Below, piece after piece: positions 54,350-64,000 of a DNA stretch of 64,000 bases. Below the pieces are notes generated by a model that saw only the letters and a program-made list of their open reading frames with translations, made no database searches and was not told where the DNA came from. The stretch's first letter is position 1; each line of letters begins with the position of its first letter. Position numbers and translations under genes: made by a program. Source of the stretch: Dolomedes plantarius (lineage: Eukaryota; Arthropoda; Arachnida; Araneae; Dolomedidae); the NCBI GenBank assembly GCA_907164885.2, contig OU015499.1, positions 145,369,654 to 145,433,653 on the forward strand, in the 5' to 3' direction.

Positions 54350-55260
54350 AAAAACATTTTACGGAGTTCACATACTTCACCCTCTGCACTGTCTGGAGCA
54401 GGAGCGTTCCAAATTTTCGTTTTCGAATTCATATTCCCTGTGTAACCCGCTAAATTTTTTAAATCTTTTCTTTCATCTGGATGAGGCTAATTTATTTTTA
54501 AAACCCAATGCTAGTGATGGATATTACCACAAAAAGTACTTTACGAGATTTACATTTGTTTTCCCTCTATATTTTCCGTCTCTATGCCCTGCAAGGAAGG
54601 TTAGATCTCCAGGCACGCGCGTAATTCCAAAATATCCGTTTTGGCATTTCATTTTTCAATACATTCCATGTTTGTAGCTTTTTCTCTTTCTTCCACGTGC
54701 GAGTTCGTTTTAAACCAATTAATTATTTTTATTTCCAAGGTGCAAGTCCAGAAACAATTTTACGTGATTTACATTTCTGTATACCAACAGTAAAATGCAG
54801 TAGGTCACAATTACTGAATTTTACAGAAGAGCCAATTAAATCCACTTAGAGCTATTTACCTCCATACAACGATTTACCCCAAATGGCTAAGTTGCCTCTA
54901 CGAGTCAGAGCTTTGCACCAAAGAGTGCAAAAAGTTATGCAAGAAAATGTTAAACAGTCTACTTGAAAAAATTGGCTTTTTAACCCCGGCATACGGATTT
55001 GTTTTCCCTCCCTTTGCCCCACGAGGAGGGTTTGGTCTCATCGAGCCTGCGAAATTGAAAGTTAAGGCTGTGTGAAATTTCTCGGCCTTTTCGGGTTTTG
55101 ATCTTTTGTATCACTCTGAGCTTCACTTTTGAACCAGTTCACTTTTTATTTCCGTGAACTGTGAAAGATACAAACCAAGGTACTTTAAGTGATTTACATT
55201 TGATTTACGCTCAGCGAATTCTCTTCCTTTGCATAGCATAGAGGAAAAGAACAACCTTCA
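54350..55260 (+). repeat. Diverged ~200-bp repeat series (uncertain)
   Basis: Variants of TTTTACGTGATTTACATTTG recur at about 54357, 54540, 54757 and 55183, several followed by a T/C-rich stretch and a GCAAGGAAGG/GAGGAGGG-like word. Spacing is 180-220 bases where measurable. They look like ancient tandem units, but similarity is low. Confidence 0.35.
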
Positions 55261-55515
55261 ATAGAAATCTTAAGGGCAGAAAGGTTGAAAGAATGGAAAG
55301 GCTTACTTATGGTATTCTGGACGACAAAACTGGAAAATTAAAATAGGTATGCAGTTTCACAGACTCTGAAGAATGGACAGGAAAAATAAGTCTAATTATA
55401 CGGTAATTCATAATCATTTACCGACCAGGGGAAAAAATTAACATACTTGTTCAGCTCAATAAACACGTAGATAATTTAATTACAGGAAAATCTAAATTAG
55501 AAAGCAAATGGACAC

Positions 55516-55566
55516 ATTTGATGACCCCCAGAAGCCTACATACGAGGCTTCTGGAGGTCATCAAAT
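55516..55566. repeat. 51-base hairpin
   Basis: Arms 55516-55536 and 55546-55566 are complementary (GACCCCCAGAAGCC against GGCTTCTGGAGGTC) with one mismatch and a 9-base loop. GCATACGAGGGCTTCT nearby (55591-55606) repeats part of it, suggesting a templated rearrangement. Confidence 0.7.
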
Positions 55567-56389
55567 GATAGGTCATCAATCATCAATTCTGCATACGAGG
55601 GCTTCTCCTATCCTATATTGCTGAAATCAAAGTTCAGTCTATCTGAATATGCATAGGACAAATCTGAAATGCTTTAAAAGGAACTTTAAAGTTACCAAGG
55701 TGTGTTACCTAAGTAATATCATGGTATTTAATAAATTTATTTTTTTTCCTAGCACACTCAGCTTTTTGCATATTTCTTTAAATGTTGAAGTCTCAGCTTC
55801 TAAACCTTTCCTTTGCAGATAAACTGTTTCCTCTTAAATACTGGGTTTACCTTTCAAATTCTCCATTTGCATGATTTTTTAGACTGGGGTGATTTAGAAT
55901 TTCTTTACATGAATGTATAACACTTGGTTCTGTTCGTATTTTAAAAATCTCCAACACAATTTTATAATGATTAATTTATTATCCTTTAAACAATTTTGGT
56001 ATCTTTTGTCATATCTGTAAACTCACACTGAAAATCCCCACTCAATAACTGACAAAACACATTGAACAAATATAATTAGATGATAATCTCTTAAAATTAG
56101 AGGATAAATATTAACCATAAGTGGTAGAGTTTAGAAAAAATTAGAAAATAAGTTAGAGAAATGATATTAAATGAAAATTCATATGAGATTTGAGGTGTAC
56201 AAGTAGAGACTACATCATTAAAAAGAAATCAAATTAACTGAATTAAATATTTAATGTTTATTTAAAACCTCCAAATGTTATTTTATACAGGGATACTATA
56301 TTGCAATAGAACATGTAAAAAGTTTGTCCCTATATGTTAACATTCGTTATTAATAAATTGAAAATAGTTTTTAATCAAAGAAATTATTT
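55567..56389. other. AT-rich DNA, no gene seen
   Basis: Anonymous sequence, possibly intergenic or unc-13 intron. Nothing is supported. Confidence 0.4.
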
Positions 56390-57450
56390 ATTTTGATCTA
56401 ACTTAATCTTTTACAAAAGCAAGTCTTTTCAAAATCATCAACATGTATCTAAACAAGACACTATAGTCACAGATTGCCCCCACTATCAAAAGAAGTTCAA
56501 CTCACTGTCAAAAAAAATTTTTGAAAGAAAATGCAACTAAGTTTGATAAAGAAGGCTATGCCTCATACCTACTAACAAAAGAAAAAACAGAGTCAACAAA
56601 GCATTGAAATTCCACACTTAATCATTAACAAACCACATAAAGGCAGTTTTTATCCCATAAATTAGTTATTCTGATGTAACTAAACCTTTTAGAAAAGCAA
56701 GTCTTCTCAAAATCATCAGCATGTAGCAAAAGAAAACAGTATACTACCAAATAGCCCCCACTATATATATATAAAAAAAAAAATCAACTCACTGTAGAGG
56801 GACATTTTGAAAAAAAATTCAACCATGTTTGATTAAAGAGACTATGCTTCATACCCACTAACAAAAGAAAAAAACAGTGTAAACAATTAAAGCATTGAAA
56901 ATCCACACTTTATTACTAACAAACCATATAAAAATAGATATCACCACAAAAACTAGTCATTTTGATATAACTAAATCTTTTACATAAGGAAAACTTCTCA
57001 AAATCATCAGCATGTAGCAAAAGTAGACAGTATAGAACCAAATTACCCCCACTATAAAAAAAAATCAACTCACTGTAGAAAAACATTCTGAAAAAAAAAA
57101 AAATGCAACCAAGTTTGATTAAAGAGACTATGCTTCATACCCACTAACAAAAGAAAAAACACAGTATAAACAATTAATCAACGAAAAATCCATACTTATT
57201 ACTAACAAAACATATAAAAATAGATTTTATCACAGTAACTAGGTATTTTGATATAACCTAAATCTTTACATAGCAAATCTTCTCAAATCAGCGTGTTGCA
57301 AAAGGAGAGAGTATAGTACCAAATATATACACAAACAAAAGTAATCACATTCACGGAAGAGAAACAAAATGAAAGAAGCACAATGAACACTAACTTGAAG
57401 AAATTAGGCCTCTCACCTACTAACAAAAGGGAAAAAAAATTTTCAGGTAA
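56390..57450 (+). repeat. ~290-bp tandem repeat, about 3.7 units
   Basis: Units start near 56390, 56668, 56959 and 57245 with ATTTTGATATAACTAAATCT-like words. Each contains TCTCAAAATCATCAGCATGT, AATCAACTCACTGTAGA, CAAGTTTGATTAAAGAGACT and ACCCACTAACAAAAG in order. The middle units are most alike and the outer ones more worn, as in unequal exchange. Confidence 0.85.
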
Positions 57451-58252
57451 TCTCTTCTAATGAAACTACCGCGGTTATTAACGTAGGATTACTTATCGTT
57501 GCTTATCCTCTTTTGTATGTATATATGTGTTATGTATATATGTATCTTATATCTGTCCGTATGTATACTATAAATATGTATGTCACAATTTAGATGCATT
57601 TTTTTGTTCAACTGTTTGAACCCAATGATAGAGACTGTGTTTGGTGCCTGCCAAAATTATAACTTGTGACGACAAACAGTTTTAGCATCTGAATTTGCTT
57701 TCAGCAGGACCATTATCAAGGAGCATAATCCTACGTTAAAATAGATGCAAGTGATTAACTAACATATTCCTGAAAATTTAACTTAAAGATGAGTAGCCAT
57801 TTTCTCTACCTAGAGTATAAAAGCTACCCCCCGTAAGCACAGGGAAATAATTTGGGAGCAATTGTAAATTTTGCAATTTTAGCACAGCAAATTAATATTA
57901 GAAAAATGAAGATTTTATGAAAGAAGTTAAATAAAGGAAAGACTAAACATACTAATTTGAAATTAATTTTTATATTCTCAACTCTATGTCATCAACATAA
58001 TGATCTCCAAAATTAAAGTTATCCATGAATAATAACTGCCATAAGTAATTTATAACAACAAATAAAGTTAGCTGAAATAATTAATGAATCACTACCCTCT
58101 TCGGACTGTGAAAAATAGCATAGATACAACTCATAGGCTTAGACATACCACATATAATGAATGAAAACGCCATAACACGAAATTGTAAGAAAACTAAAAC
58201 TTGTCTCTATTTTAATTAAGTAAAATATGTTTGCTTATCAGATAATTATTTG
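57451..58252. other. AT-rich DNA, no gene seen
   Basis: Includes TATGTATATATGTG-type low-complexity sequence near 57515-57580. No coding signal. Confidence 0.4.
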
Positions 58253-58260
58253 GCTATGTA

Positions 58261-58418
58261 CCAATGGGGGGCTCCAAGGGGGGGGGGACAAATAGGGGCA
58301 ATTGCCCCCCCCCCCAAAAAAAAAAAGCCTGGGGTATTTTTTTTCCATAGAATAAAATTATATAATCGTATACCTAATACTAATTGAGTTTAAATTTAAA
58401 ATGAGATGATGTTTATAT

Positions 58419-58455
<37 letters not shown>

Positions 58456-58514
58456 CCCTAAGAGCCGACGCTGCCCACCCCCCCAAAAAAAAACTCTGGA
58501 CTGGAGCCACCCCT
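58261..58514. mobile_element. hAT-like MITE with 8-bp target duplication
   Basis: Flanked by GCTATGTA at 58253-58260 and 58515-58522. The ends contain GGGGGCTCC and the complementary GGAGCCACCCC, with poly-C/poly-G blocks inside and an (AT)n run at 58425-58455 in the middle. Confidence 0.7.
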
Positions 58515-58522
58515 GCTATGTA

Positions 58523-61158
58523 CAGATAAAGTTTCAGAATACCTCAGGCTAATGTGTTCATATCTCTTTACACATCTTTTAAAACCCTAGTTCAGCTCTT
58601 TAGACATATAGCTCAACTATGGAAAAAGACCTTGATCCGTATCATCATTTACTCTTATTTTAATGAATGAAAACTCTTATTAATTTTCTCTATTTTAGCA
58701 ATTTTGATAGAAATTTCTTTGCAAGAAAATAGGAACAAAATGAAAACATAGCTGTTTATGAAGCATACACAGTTAATATTAACCAGAAACATTTCTTTTA
58801 AAAAACTTCGAGGGTGTGATTCTAAAAATCAGTACCAATTTCCTAAAAACTTCTACACCTACAACACAACCATGCCATCAACATATCTTCAGAAATGAAA
58901 ATTAGCATTAATAAAACACATACACTAAGAAATTCACAAATGGATATTTAGATATCAGTAGAAATTAGATGAATAATAATCTTGGTGATAAAGTAAAAAT
59001 GTATAACAAACAACTCATAGGAGGAGCCACCAAATCAAAACTATCAAGAAATTATATGAAAATTAAAACTGGTCAATCATACAATAAATTTTTTAAATTA
59101 CTGTACTTCTTAGACCATAAGCTTCATCTCAAATTTATGGGAGGATTTTTAGAAAAGAATATTTTGTATTTGTTAGGTATATAAAGATTTTTGATTTTTA
59201 CTTAATAAGGATATAAATAATAATAATAAAATAGTCATTTATTTCAATACCTTCAGACCATAAGACACACTCCAATTTTAAGTTTTTTTTTATGTAAAAT
59301 CTTATGGTTTGAAAAATATAATAAGTAGTTATTTAGTAATAAGCATTTATAAAAATGATAATTGATTTTCAAGATTCTTAGGATGTGTATAGAGGTCAGT
59401 TAAAAGACAAGTTATTTAAACATGAGTTCAAGTATACAGCTATCCCTCCTTCAGCTAACTAACGGAGGCCTCAAAATCAGTGTTTTGTGCTGCAGCATCA
59501 AAAGCAAAAGCGTGGCTAAAGTTGTTATTGGCTTGGATTCGACTGTGGTATTTTATATGAATTTTCGTTGTGAGAAAAATTTTACAACACACTTATGAAC
59601 AAACAAAAAAAAAAAAAAAAAAAAAAAAGAAATTAAGAAATCTTACAGAAATAAAACTTTTTGTTAGACAGAATATTAAGATGATGTATGCAAAGCTTTT
59701 GCTTCTCACAAAATATAAATAGCATAAACTTCATTATTACAACAGTATCTCTATAATTAGAAGATTATATAACTGTAGCTGTTTAAAAAAGTTTGTTTAT
59801 CTGCTAACATTCCTTTCATTTTATAACACTTTGCGTCTTAGAGAAAAAAGGCTATAGATATGAAAACATAACTCGCAAGTGTACAAAGTTGCATCCTAAT
59901 AAGACATTAAAATCCTGAAAGAATACAAGAGGTAAAATTCAAAAAGATAAGAAAAGAATTCACAATACTAAAGAAAATATTGATGTGACTTTTCAGGAAA
60001 GATATTTTAAATGAAACTAAATCAAATACTTTGAATAACTTTTGATAGCATGTAATAAAACTTTATATTTAAATATTAAAATTTTTATTAAATGTTATTT
60101 TTTTTATAAATTACATTTACTTTTTATTAAAACTAAGATTATCACCTAGACATTTAATGAATTCAGATTAAAAGAGTGTCAATATGTCGATTTAATTAAA
60201 AGGGTAAAAAGTTACACTAACTTTTTTACTATACTATTTTCACATCCTTTCAACTTGATGACAACACAAAATAATTATAGCAAGATTATCTCATAAAAAA
60301 ATGAAACTAATTCTAACTAAGACAAAGAATATAAATTATTAATCACATCCTAATGGAAGGCCTCAAAAAATAAAAGGACAATAATAAATTGAGAAAATTA
60401 AAATTAGTTACTGGATGATAGTACAAAATGTTTTTAATAATAAGCTACACAAGAATCTGCTGAGAAGCCTCAGCAAAGAAGAGGCATTTAAACATTAGTT
60501 CAGTATCATTGCTTGCTGATGACACTAAAAATAACAGAATTAATTCTAGGATCAGCATAGTGTAAGACCTAAATTGTATAATTGTAATATGCCCATCTGA
60601 ACAAAAAAAGGGCACACTTCAATTAGATTTAAAGCATTTGTAGCGATCATCACCTGACTTACAACAAAAAACACTTACATTGATTATAAACTTCATTTGC
60701 CAGTGTTTTCGTCATATAATAAACATTACGATATTTACATACTACATCTAAAATGCCCAACTAGTACTAATAAGCTTTCATTGGCTAACAAGTAACACCG
60801 ATTCTAGAGTTCAGAAACCAAGTTAACAGATGAAAATCTATATGGAAGTGTTATTTTTGAAATGTGCAGAGATAAATGTTAAAATGGAAATATATAAATA
60901 AATTTCTATATTATACTGGCAATACACGAAAGTAAAAATACCTGTTTAGTATTTTATTATAAACTGACGTTCTCTTCACGATTTAAAAGCAATTGTTTTA
61001 CTTCGTGATCCATATCAAACTTTACAACATTTTTACCCACATCACAGTGAATACGCTACACTTTGTTCGTACTTATACTCATACTAAATAAATATTCTCT
61101 GGTTTTTCAAGTAAAAATCATACAAACCACGAAACATTCGGGCGGAATCATCGATACT
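58523..61158. other. AT-rich DNA left of the gap, no exon recognised
   Basis: Probably unc-13 intron or intergenic DNA. I searched the plus strand for C2B-domain words upstream of the first visible unc-13 exon and found none. A poly-A run lies at 59607-59628. The 71-codon frame at 58969 has no known motif. Confidence 0.45.
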
Positions 61159-61658
61159 NNNNNNNNNNNNNNNNNNNNNNNNNNNNNNNNNNNNNNNNNN
61201 NNNNNNNNNNNNNNNNNNNNNNNNNNNNNNNNNNNNNNNNNNNNNNNNNNNNNNNNNNNNNNNNNNNNNNNNNNNNNNNNNNNNNNNNNNNNNNNNNNNN
61301 NNNNNNNNNNNNNNNNNNNNNNNNNNNNNNNNNNNNNNNNNNNNNNNNNNNNNNNNNNNNNNNNNNNNNNNNNNNNNNNNNNNNNNNNNNNNNNNNNNNN
61401 NNNNNNNNNNNNNNNNNNNNNNNNNNNNNNNNNNNNNNNNNNNNNNNNNNNNNNNNNNNNNNNNNNNNNNNNNNNNNNNNNNNNNNNNNNNNNNNNNNNN
61501 NNNNNNNNNNNNNNNNNNNNNNNNNNNNNNNNNNNNNNNNNNNNNNNNNNNNNNNNNNNNNNNNNNNNNNNNNNNNNNNNNNNNNNNNNNNNNNNNNNNN
61601 NNNNNNNNNNNNNNNNNNNNNNNNNNNNNNNNNNNNNNNNNNNNNNNNNNNNNNNNNN
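61159..61658. other. Assembly gap, 500 N
   Basis: Exactly 500 N, a conventional scaffold gap length, so the true size is unknown. It removes the start of an unc-13 exon and perhaps other exons. Confidence 0.98.
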
Positions 61659-61733
61659 CTGACGACTTCTTAGGTCAAACTATCATTGAAGTGCGCACAT
61701 TGAGCGGAGAGATGGACGTCTGGTACAATTTAG
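61659..61733 (+). CDS. unc-13: unc-13 exon (C2B domain), 5' end lost in the gap
   Basis: After two bases of a split codon the frame reads DDFLGQTIIEVRTLSGEMDV then WYNL, ending in a split codon at a GTAAGT donor (61734). These residues are the end of the C2B domain of Unc-13/Munc13, the active-zone protein that primes synaptic vesicles by opening syntaxin. C2B binds calcium and phosphoinositides. DDFLGQ follows the last calcium-binding loop. The upstream part of the exon is hidden by the 500-N gap, so its true start is unknown. It joins in phase to the exon at 63817. Confidence 0.93.
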
Positions 61734-61771
61734 GTAAGTAGCAGTTACCTATAATCCAAGACATTTTGCTA

Positions 61772-61776
<5 letters not shown>

Positions 61777-61810
<34 letters not shown>
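61777..61810. repeat. (AT)n microsatellite
   Basis: AT run shortly after the splice donor, within the unc-13 intron. Confidence 0.9.
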
Positions 61811-61813
<3 letters not shown>

Positions 61814-62129
61814 CTTAAATATTATGCCCTCCATTCTAGCATTTAAACTCCCTTTCCTAAATCCAATTCCCATTAATATGAATTTATCGCTTCAAAACCC
61901 TTAGCCATAGAACTTCCCATGAATCGCACGCCTTTGCATTTCTGCACGTGTATATGCCCAGATTCAGGACTTGGTTAGCATCGCGAGCCCCTTTATTCCG
62001 AGCCGTTCTTCTGAAATGAACGGATGTACTTTTGTGGCTCTAATAAACGATTCGGCCCGACTGTTTCCAAAATTAATTTTTATTCCTTTCAGGCTGAGTC
62101 TAGCTCCAGCCATGTATATATGAGCTAGT

Positions 62130-62130
<1 letters not shown>

Positions 62131-62192
<62 letters not shown>

Positions 62193-62203
62193 ATATGTGT
62201 GTG

Positions 62204-62244
<41 letters not shown>

Positions 62245-62257
62245 ATGTGTATATATG

Positions 62258-62288
<31 letters not shown>

Positions 62289-62295
62289 ATGTATA

Positions 62296-62327
<32 letters not shown>

Positions 62328-62328
62328 G
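62131..62328. repeat. (GT)n/(AT)n compound microsatellite
   Basis: Alternating GT and AT runs of almost 200 bases in the unc-13 intron. Alternating purine-pyrimidine DNA of this length can form Z-DNA. Open frames in all phases here are artefacts. Confidence 0.95.
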
Positions 62329-62444
62329 TTAAGTTGAATAAATGAATTCATATTAAATACGCACTTAAAAAAACATGTTTTCTCTTGAAAAGTACGAAAA
62401 ATCCATACTATGGTTTCCGTGTCAAAACCCTGAGCTATGCGCGC

Positions 62445-62458
62445 GCGCCATCTAGTGG
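62445..62458 (-). promoter_or_regulatory. CTCF-type motif
   Basis: On the minus strand CCACTAGATGGCGC matches the conserved CTCF core (CCASYAGRKGGCRC). It sits in a GCGCGCG context inside the unc-13 intron. Arthropods have CTCF. Binding here is unproven. Confidence 0.4.
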
Positions 62459-62685
62459 CGGCGACCAAAATGTGAGACACATTTTTAACAGTGAGCTACT
62501 CCTCCTTCTGTAGCTTCATGGTTTTAATAAATAATGTCATAATTCCGAGCTCCAGGGTATCTTATTGACAACATCTTTCTTTACTATATTAAAGTACTTA
62601 CTATATTATTATATATTTTACTATATTTTTTACTTTATTATGTATATTTTCACTTTCTTATATTTAGTATATAATGTGTGTATAC

Positions 62686-63166
62686 AACAGGGAAAAAAAA
62701 ATAACTCAAAAAACAGCCTACAGGTGGCGCTGACTTACACAAGTCAAAGAAATGATACGCAAATAACGAAAATAATGCTTCTAAAGCGTTTATTACAGAA
62801 GTAGGTGTTCCACATGACCCCCACGACAGGGGATAAGGCATTGCAGGCTAGTCACAAATCCAGCAACGGCAGGGTGCAGCAGGTCCGGATGTATACATGA
62901 CACCTCTCGGCGGATCGCGCAACAACGGTGAACTGGTTGTGGATTAGGAGCGCACGTTCTTATAACCGTCTCATTTGCATATTTCCACACAATTCGCTCG
63001 TACCAGCGCCACCTGTTCGCTGTTTTTTGAGTTATTTTTTTTTACCTGTCTTAAAAAAAATCCCGTGACCTAGCGATGCTAACCCTGCAAACCTTTTTTT
63101 ATTTTGGTTATTTTTCCGTATTTTATGAATTTTTAAAGTTTATACGGACTTTTTGCCCACCTGGTG
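62686..63166 (-). mobile_element. Mariner-like deletion derivative in the unc-13 intron
   Basis: Inner inverted repeats AATAACTCAAAAAACAGC with AGGTGGCGCTG lie at about 62700-62725 and, inverted, at 63002-63035. The right end read inward is CACCAGGTGGGCAAAAAGTC with AACTTTAAAAATTCATAAAA, like the element at 43328. The matching left outer end is missing. A minus-strand tail near 62845-62795 reads LIPCRGGHVEHLLL, the C-terminus of a mariner-like transposase. Non-autonomous. Confidence 0.65.
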
Positions 63167-63329
63167 TATATATATATACATACACACACGCATATATGGG
63201 CCCCAACATGTGTAGATAACATTAACAACGGCTAATACCAGTGAATTTCCCTGGAAACACATTTTTTGCTAGTCACATTTTGCTGGAAACAGCGAATAAT
63301 GAATCTAATAATAAGGGAAAGAAAATCTT

Positions 63330-63545
63330 ATTATTAGATTTTATTATTAGATTATAAATAAAATATTTTAAATATTTATAAATATTTATAAATATTATAA
63401 ATATTTATAAATATATATTTTAAATATTTATAAATATTTATAAATATATATTTATAAATATTTATACATATTATAAATATTTATAAATATATATTTATAA
63501 ATATTTATATATTTATAAATATTTATAAATATTTTTAAATATTTT
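63330..63545. repeat. AT-rich tandem/palindromic array (ATAAATATTT)n
   Basis: About 20 variants of TTTATAAATA in tandem, flanked by ATCTTATTATTAGATTTTAT words on both sides (63325-63360 and 63555-63600). Self-complementary units can form cruciforms or hairpins. Confidence 0.85.
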
Positions 63546-63767
63546 ATAAATTATATTTTTATCTAATAATTATCTTATTATTAGATTTTATTTTATCTTA
63601 TTTTCTCTTAATCTTATTTAACATTAAGAGAAATTTTTTGAGTGACGATGTATAACTTAGACCAACAAGGGGCAGTGAAAAATGTGATATGACACGTGAA
63701 ATTAAACACTGAATTTAAACCATCATATGTCAATGATGGATACGTAAGTATACTCTCTTTAATTTAA

Positions 63768-63998
<231 letters not shown>

Positions 63999-64000
63999 CT

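Noticed and set aside
54342..54677. 111-codon plus frame as a possible upstream unc-13 exon
   Set aside because: No C1, C2 or MUN-domain words. It overlaps the worn repeat series.
61063..61662. 199-codon open frame before unc-13
   Set aside because: Most of it is N. The real part has no similarity to Unc-13 and begins in AT-rich intron-like DNA.
62100..62480. Long open frames of Cys-Val or His-Thr repeats
   Set aside because: Translation of a GT/AT microsatellite in every phase. The same holds for 36560-36778.

Overview
This is an AT-rich, repeat-dense window of animal nuclear DNA, with introns, microsatellites and a 500-N scaffold gap at 61159-61658. The organism is most likely an arthropod. 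The mix of Tc1/mariner, hAT, Harbinger, Helitron and C2H2 zinc-finger content fits a chelicerate, perhaps a spider, but the species is inferred and cannot be proven here. Few host coding parts can be supported: two related C2H2 zinc-finger genes on the minus strand (1-449, cut by the window edge, and 20309-21610, 433 residues with 13 fingers), a third GC-rich C2H2 gene (51960-52934, minus, with two mutually compensating 1-bp frameshifts), and two exons of unc-13 at the right end (61659-61733 and 63817-63932, plus) that encode part of the C2B domain and the segment after it.

The left half is dominated by an old segmental duplication. Copy A (1-1463 and 3868-13588) lines up with copy B (20309-22614 and 24748-33042), about 21 kb apart in the same orientation. 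It carries the zinc-finger gene plus long non-coding flank. Each copy has since changed. A gained a Tigger/pogo transposon at 9003-11614, whose exact empty TA site survives in B at 30076-30077, and a MITE at 13115-13462. B keeps most of a TIR element (30887-32297) of which A keeps only the end, and has a local tandem duplication at 23395-26.5 kb. These pairwise comparisons give clean evidence for element boundaries.

From 33 to 51 kb the sequence is a nest of DNA transposons: an intact Tc1-type transposase gene (35263-36303) inside complete TIRs, a dead mariner-type element (43887-45171), MITEs landing in TA repeats, a Harbinger remnant bounded by inverted repeats (38448-42436) and filled with Helitrons and tRNA-derived SINE-like pieces, and a head-to-head pair of TTAA-flanked MITEs (47789-50874), each with its own Helitron insertion. 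At least five separate hAT transposase relics are scattered through the window.

From 53 to 61 kb I see no host exon, only a diverged repeat series, a ~290-bp tandem repeat (56390-57450), a hAT MITE and anonymous AT-rich DNA. The unc-13 intron at 61734-63816 holds a GT/AT microsatellite, a CTCF-type motif, a mariner derivative and an AT-rich tandem array. I found no CRISPR array, operon, rRNA or credible functional tRNA gene. The best candidates for something undescribed are the TA-flanked TIR family at 4368-5312 / 23479-24186 / 25249-26216, the 30887-32297 TIR family, the TTAA MITE pair, and the Cys-rich N-terminus shared by the two duplicated zinc-finger genes.
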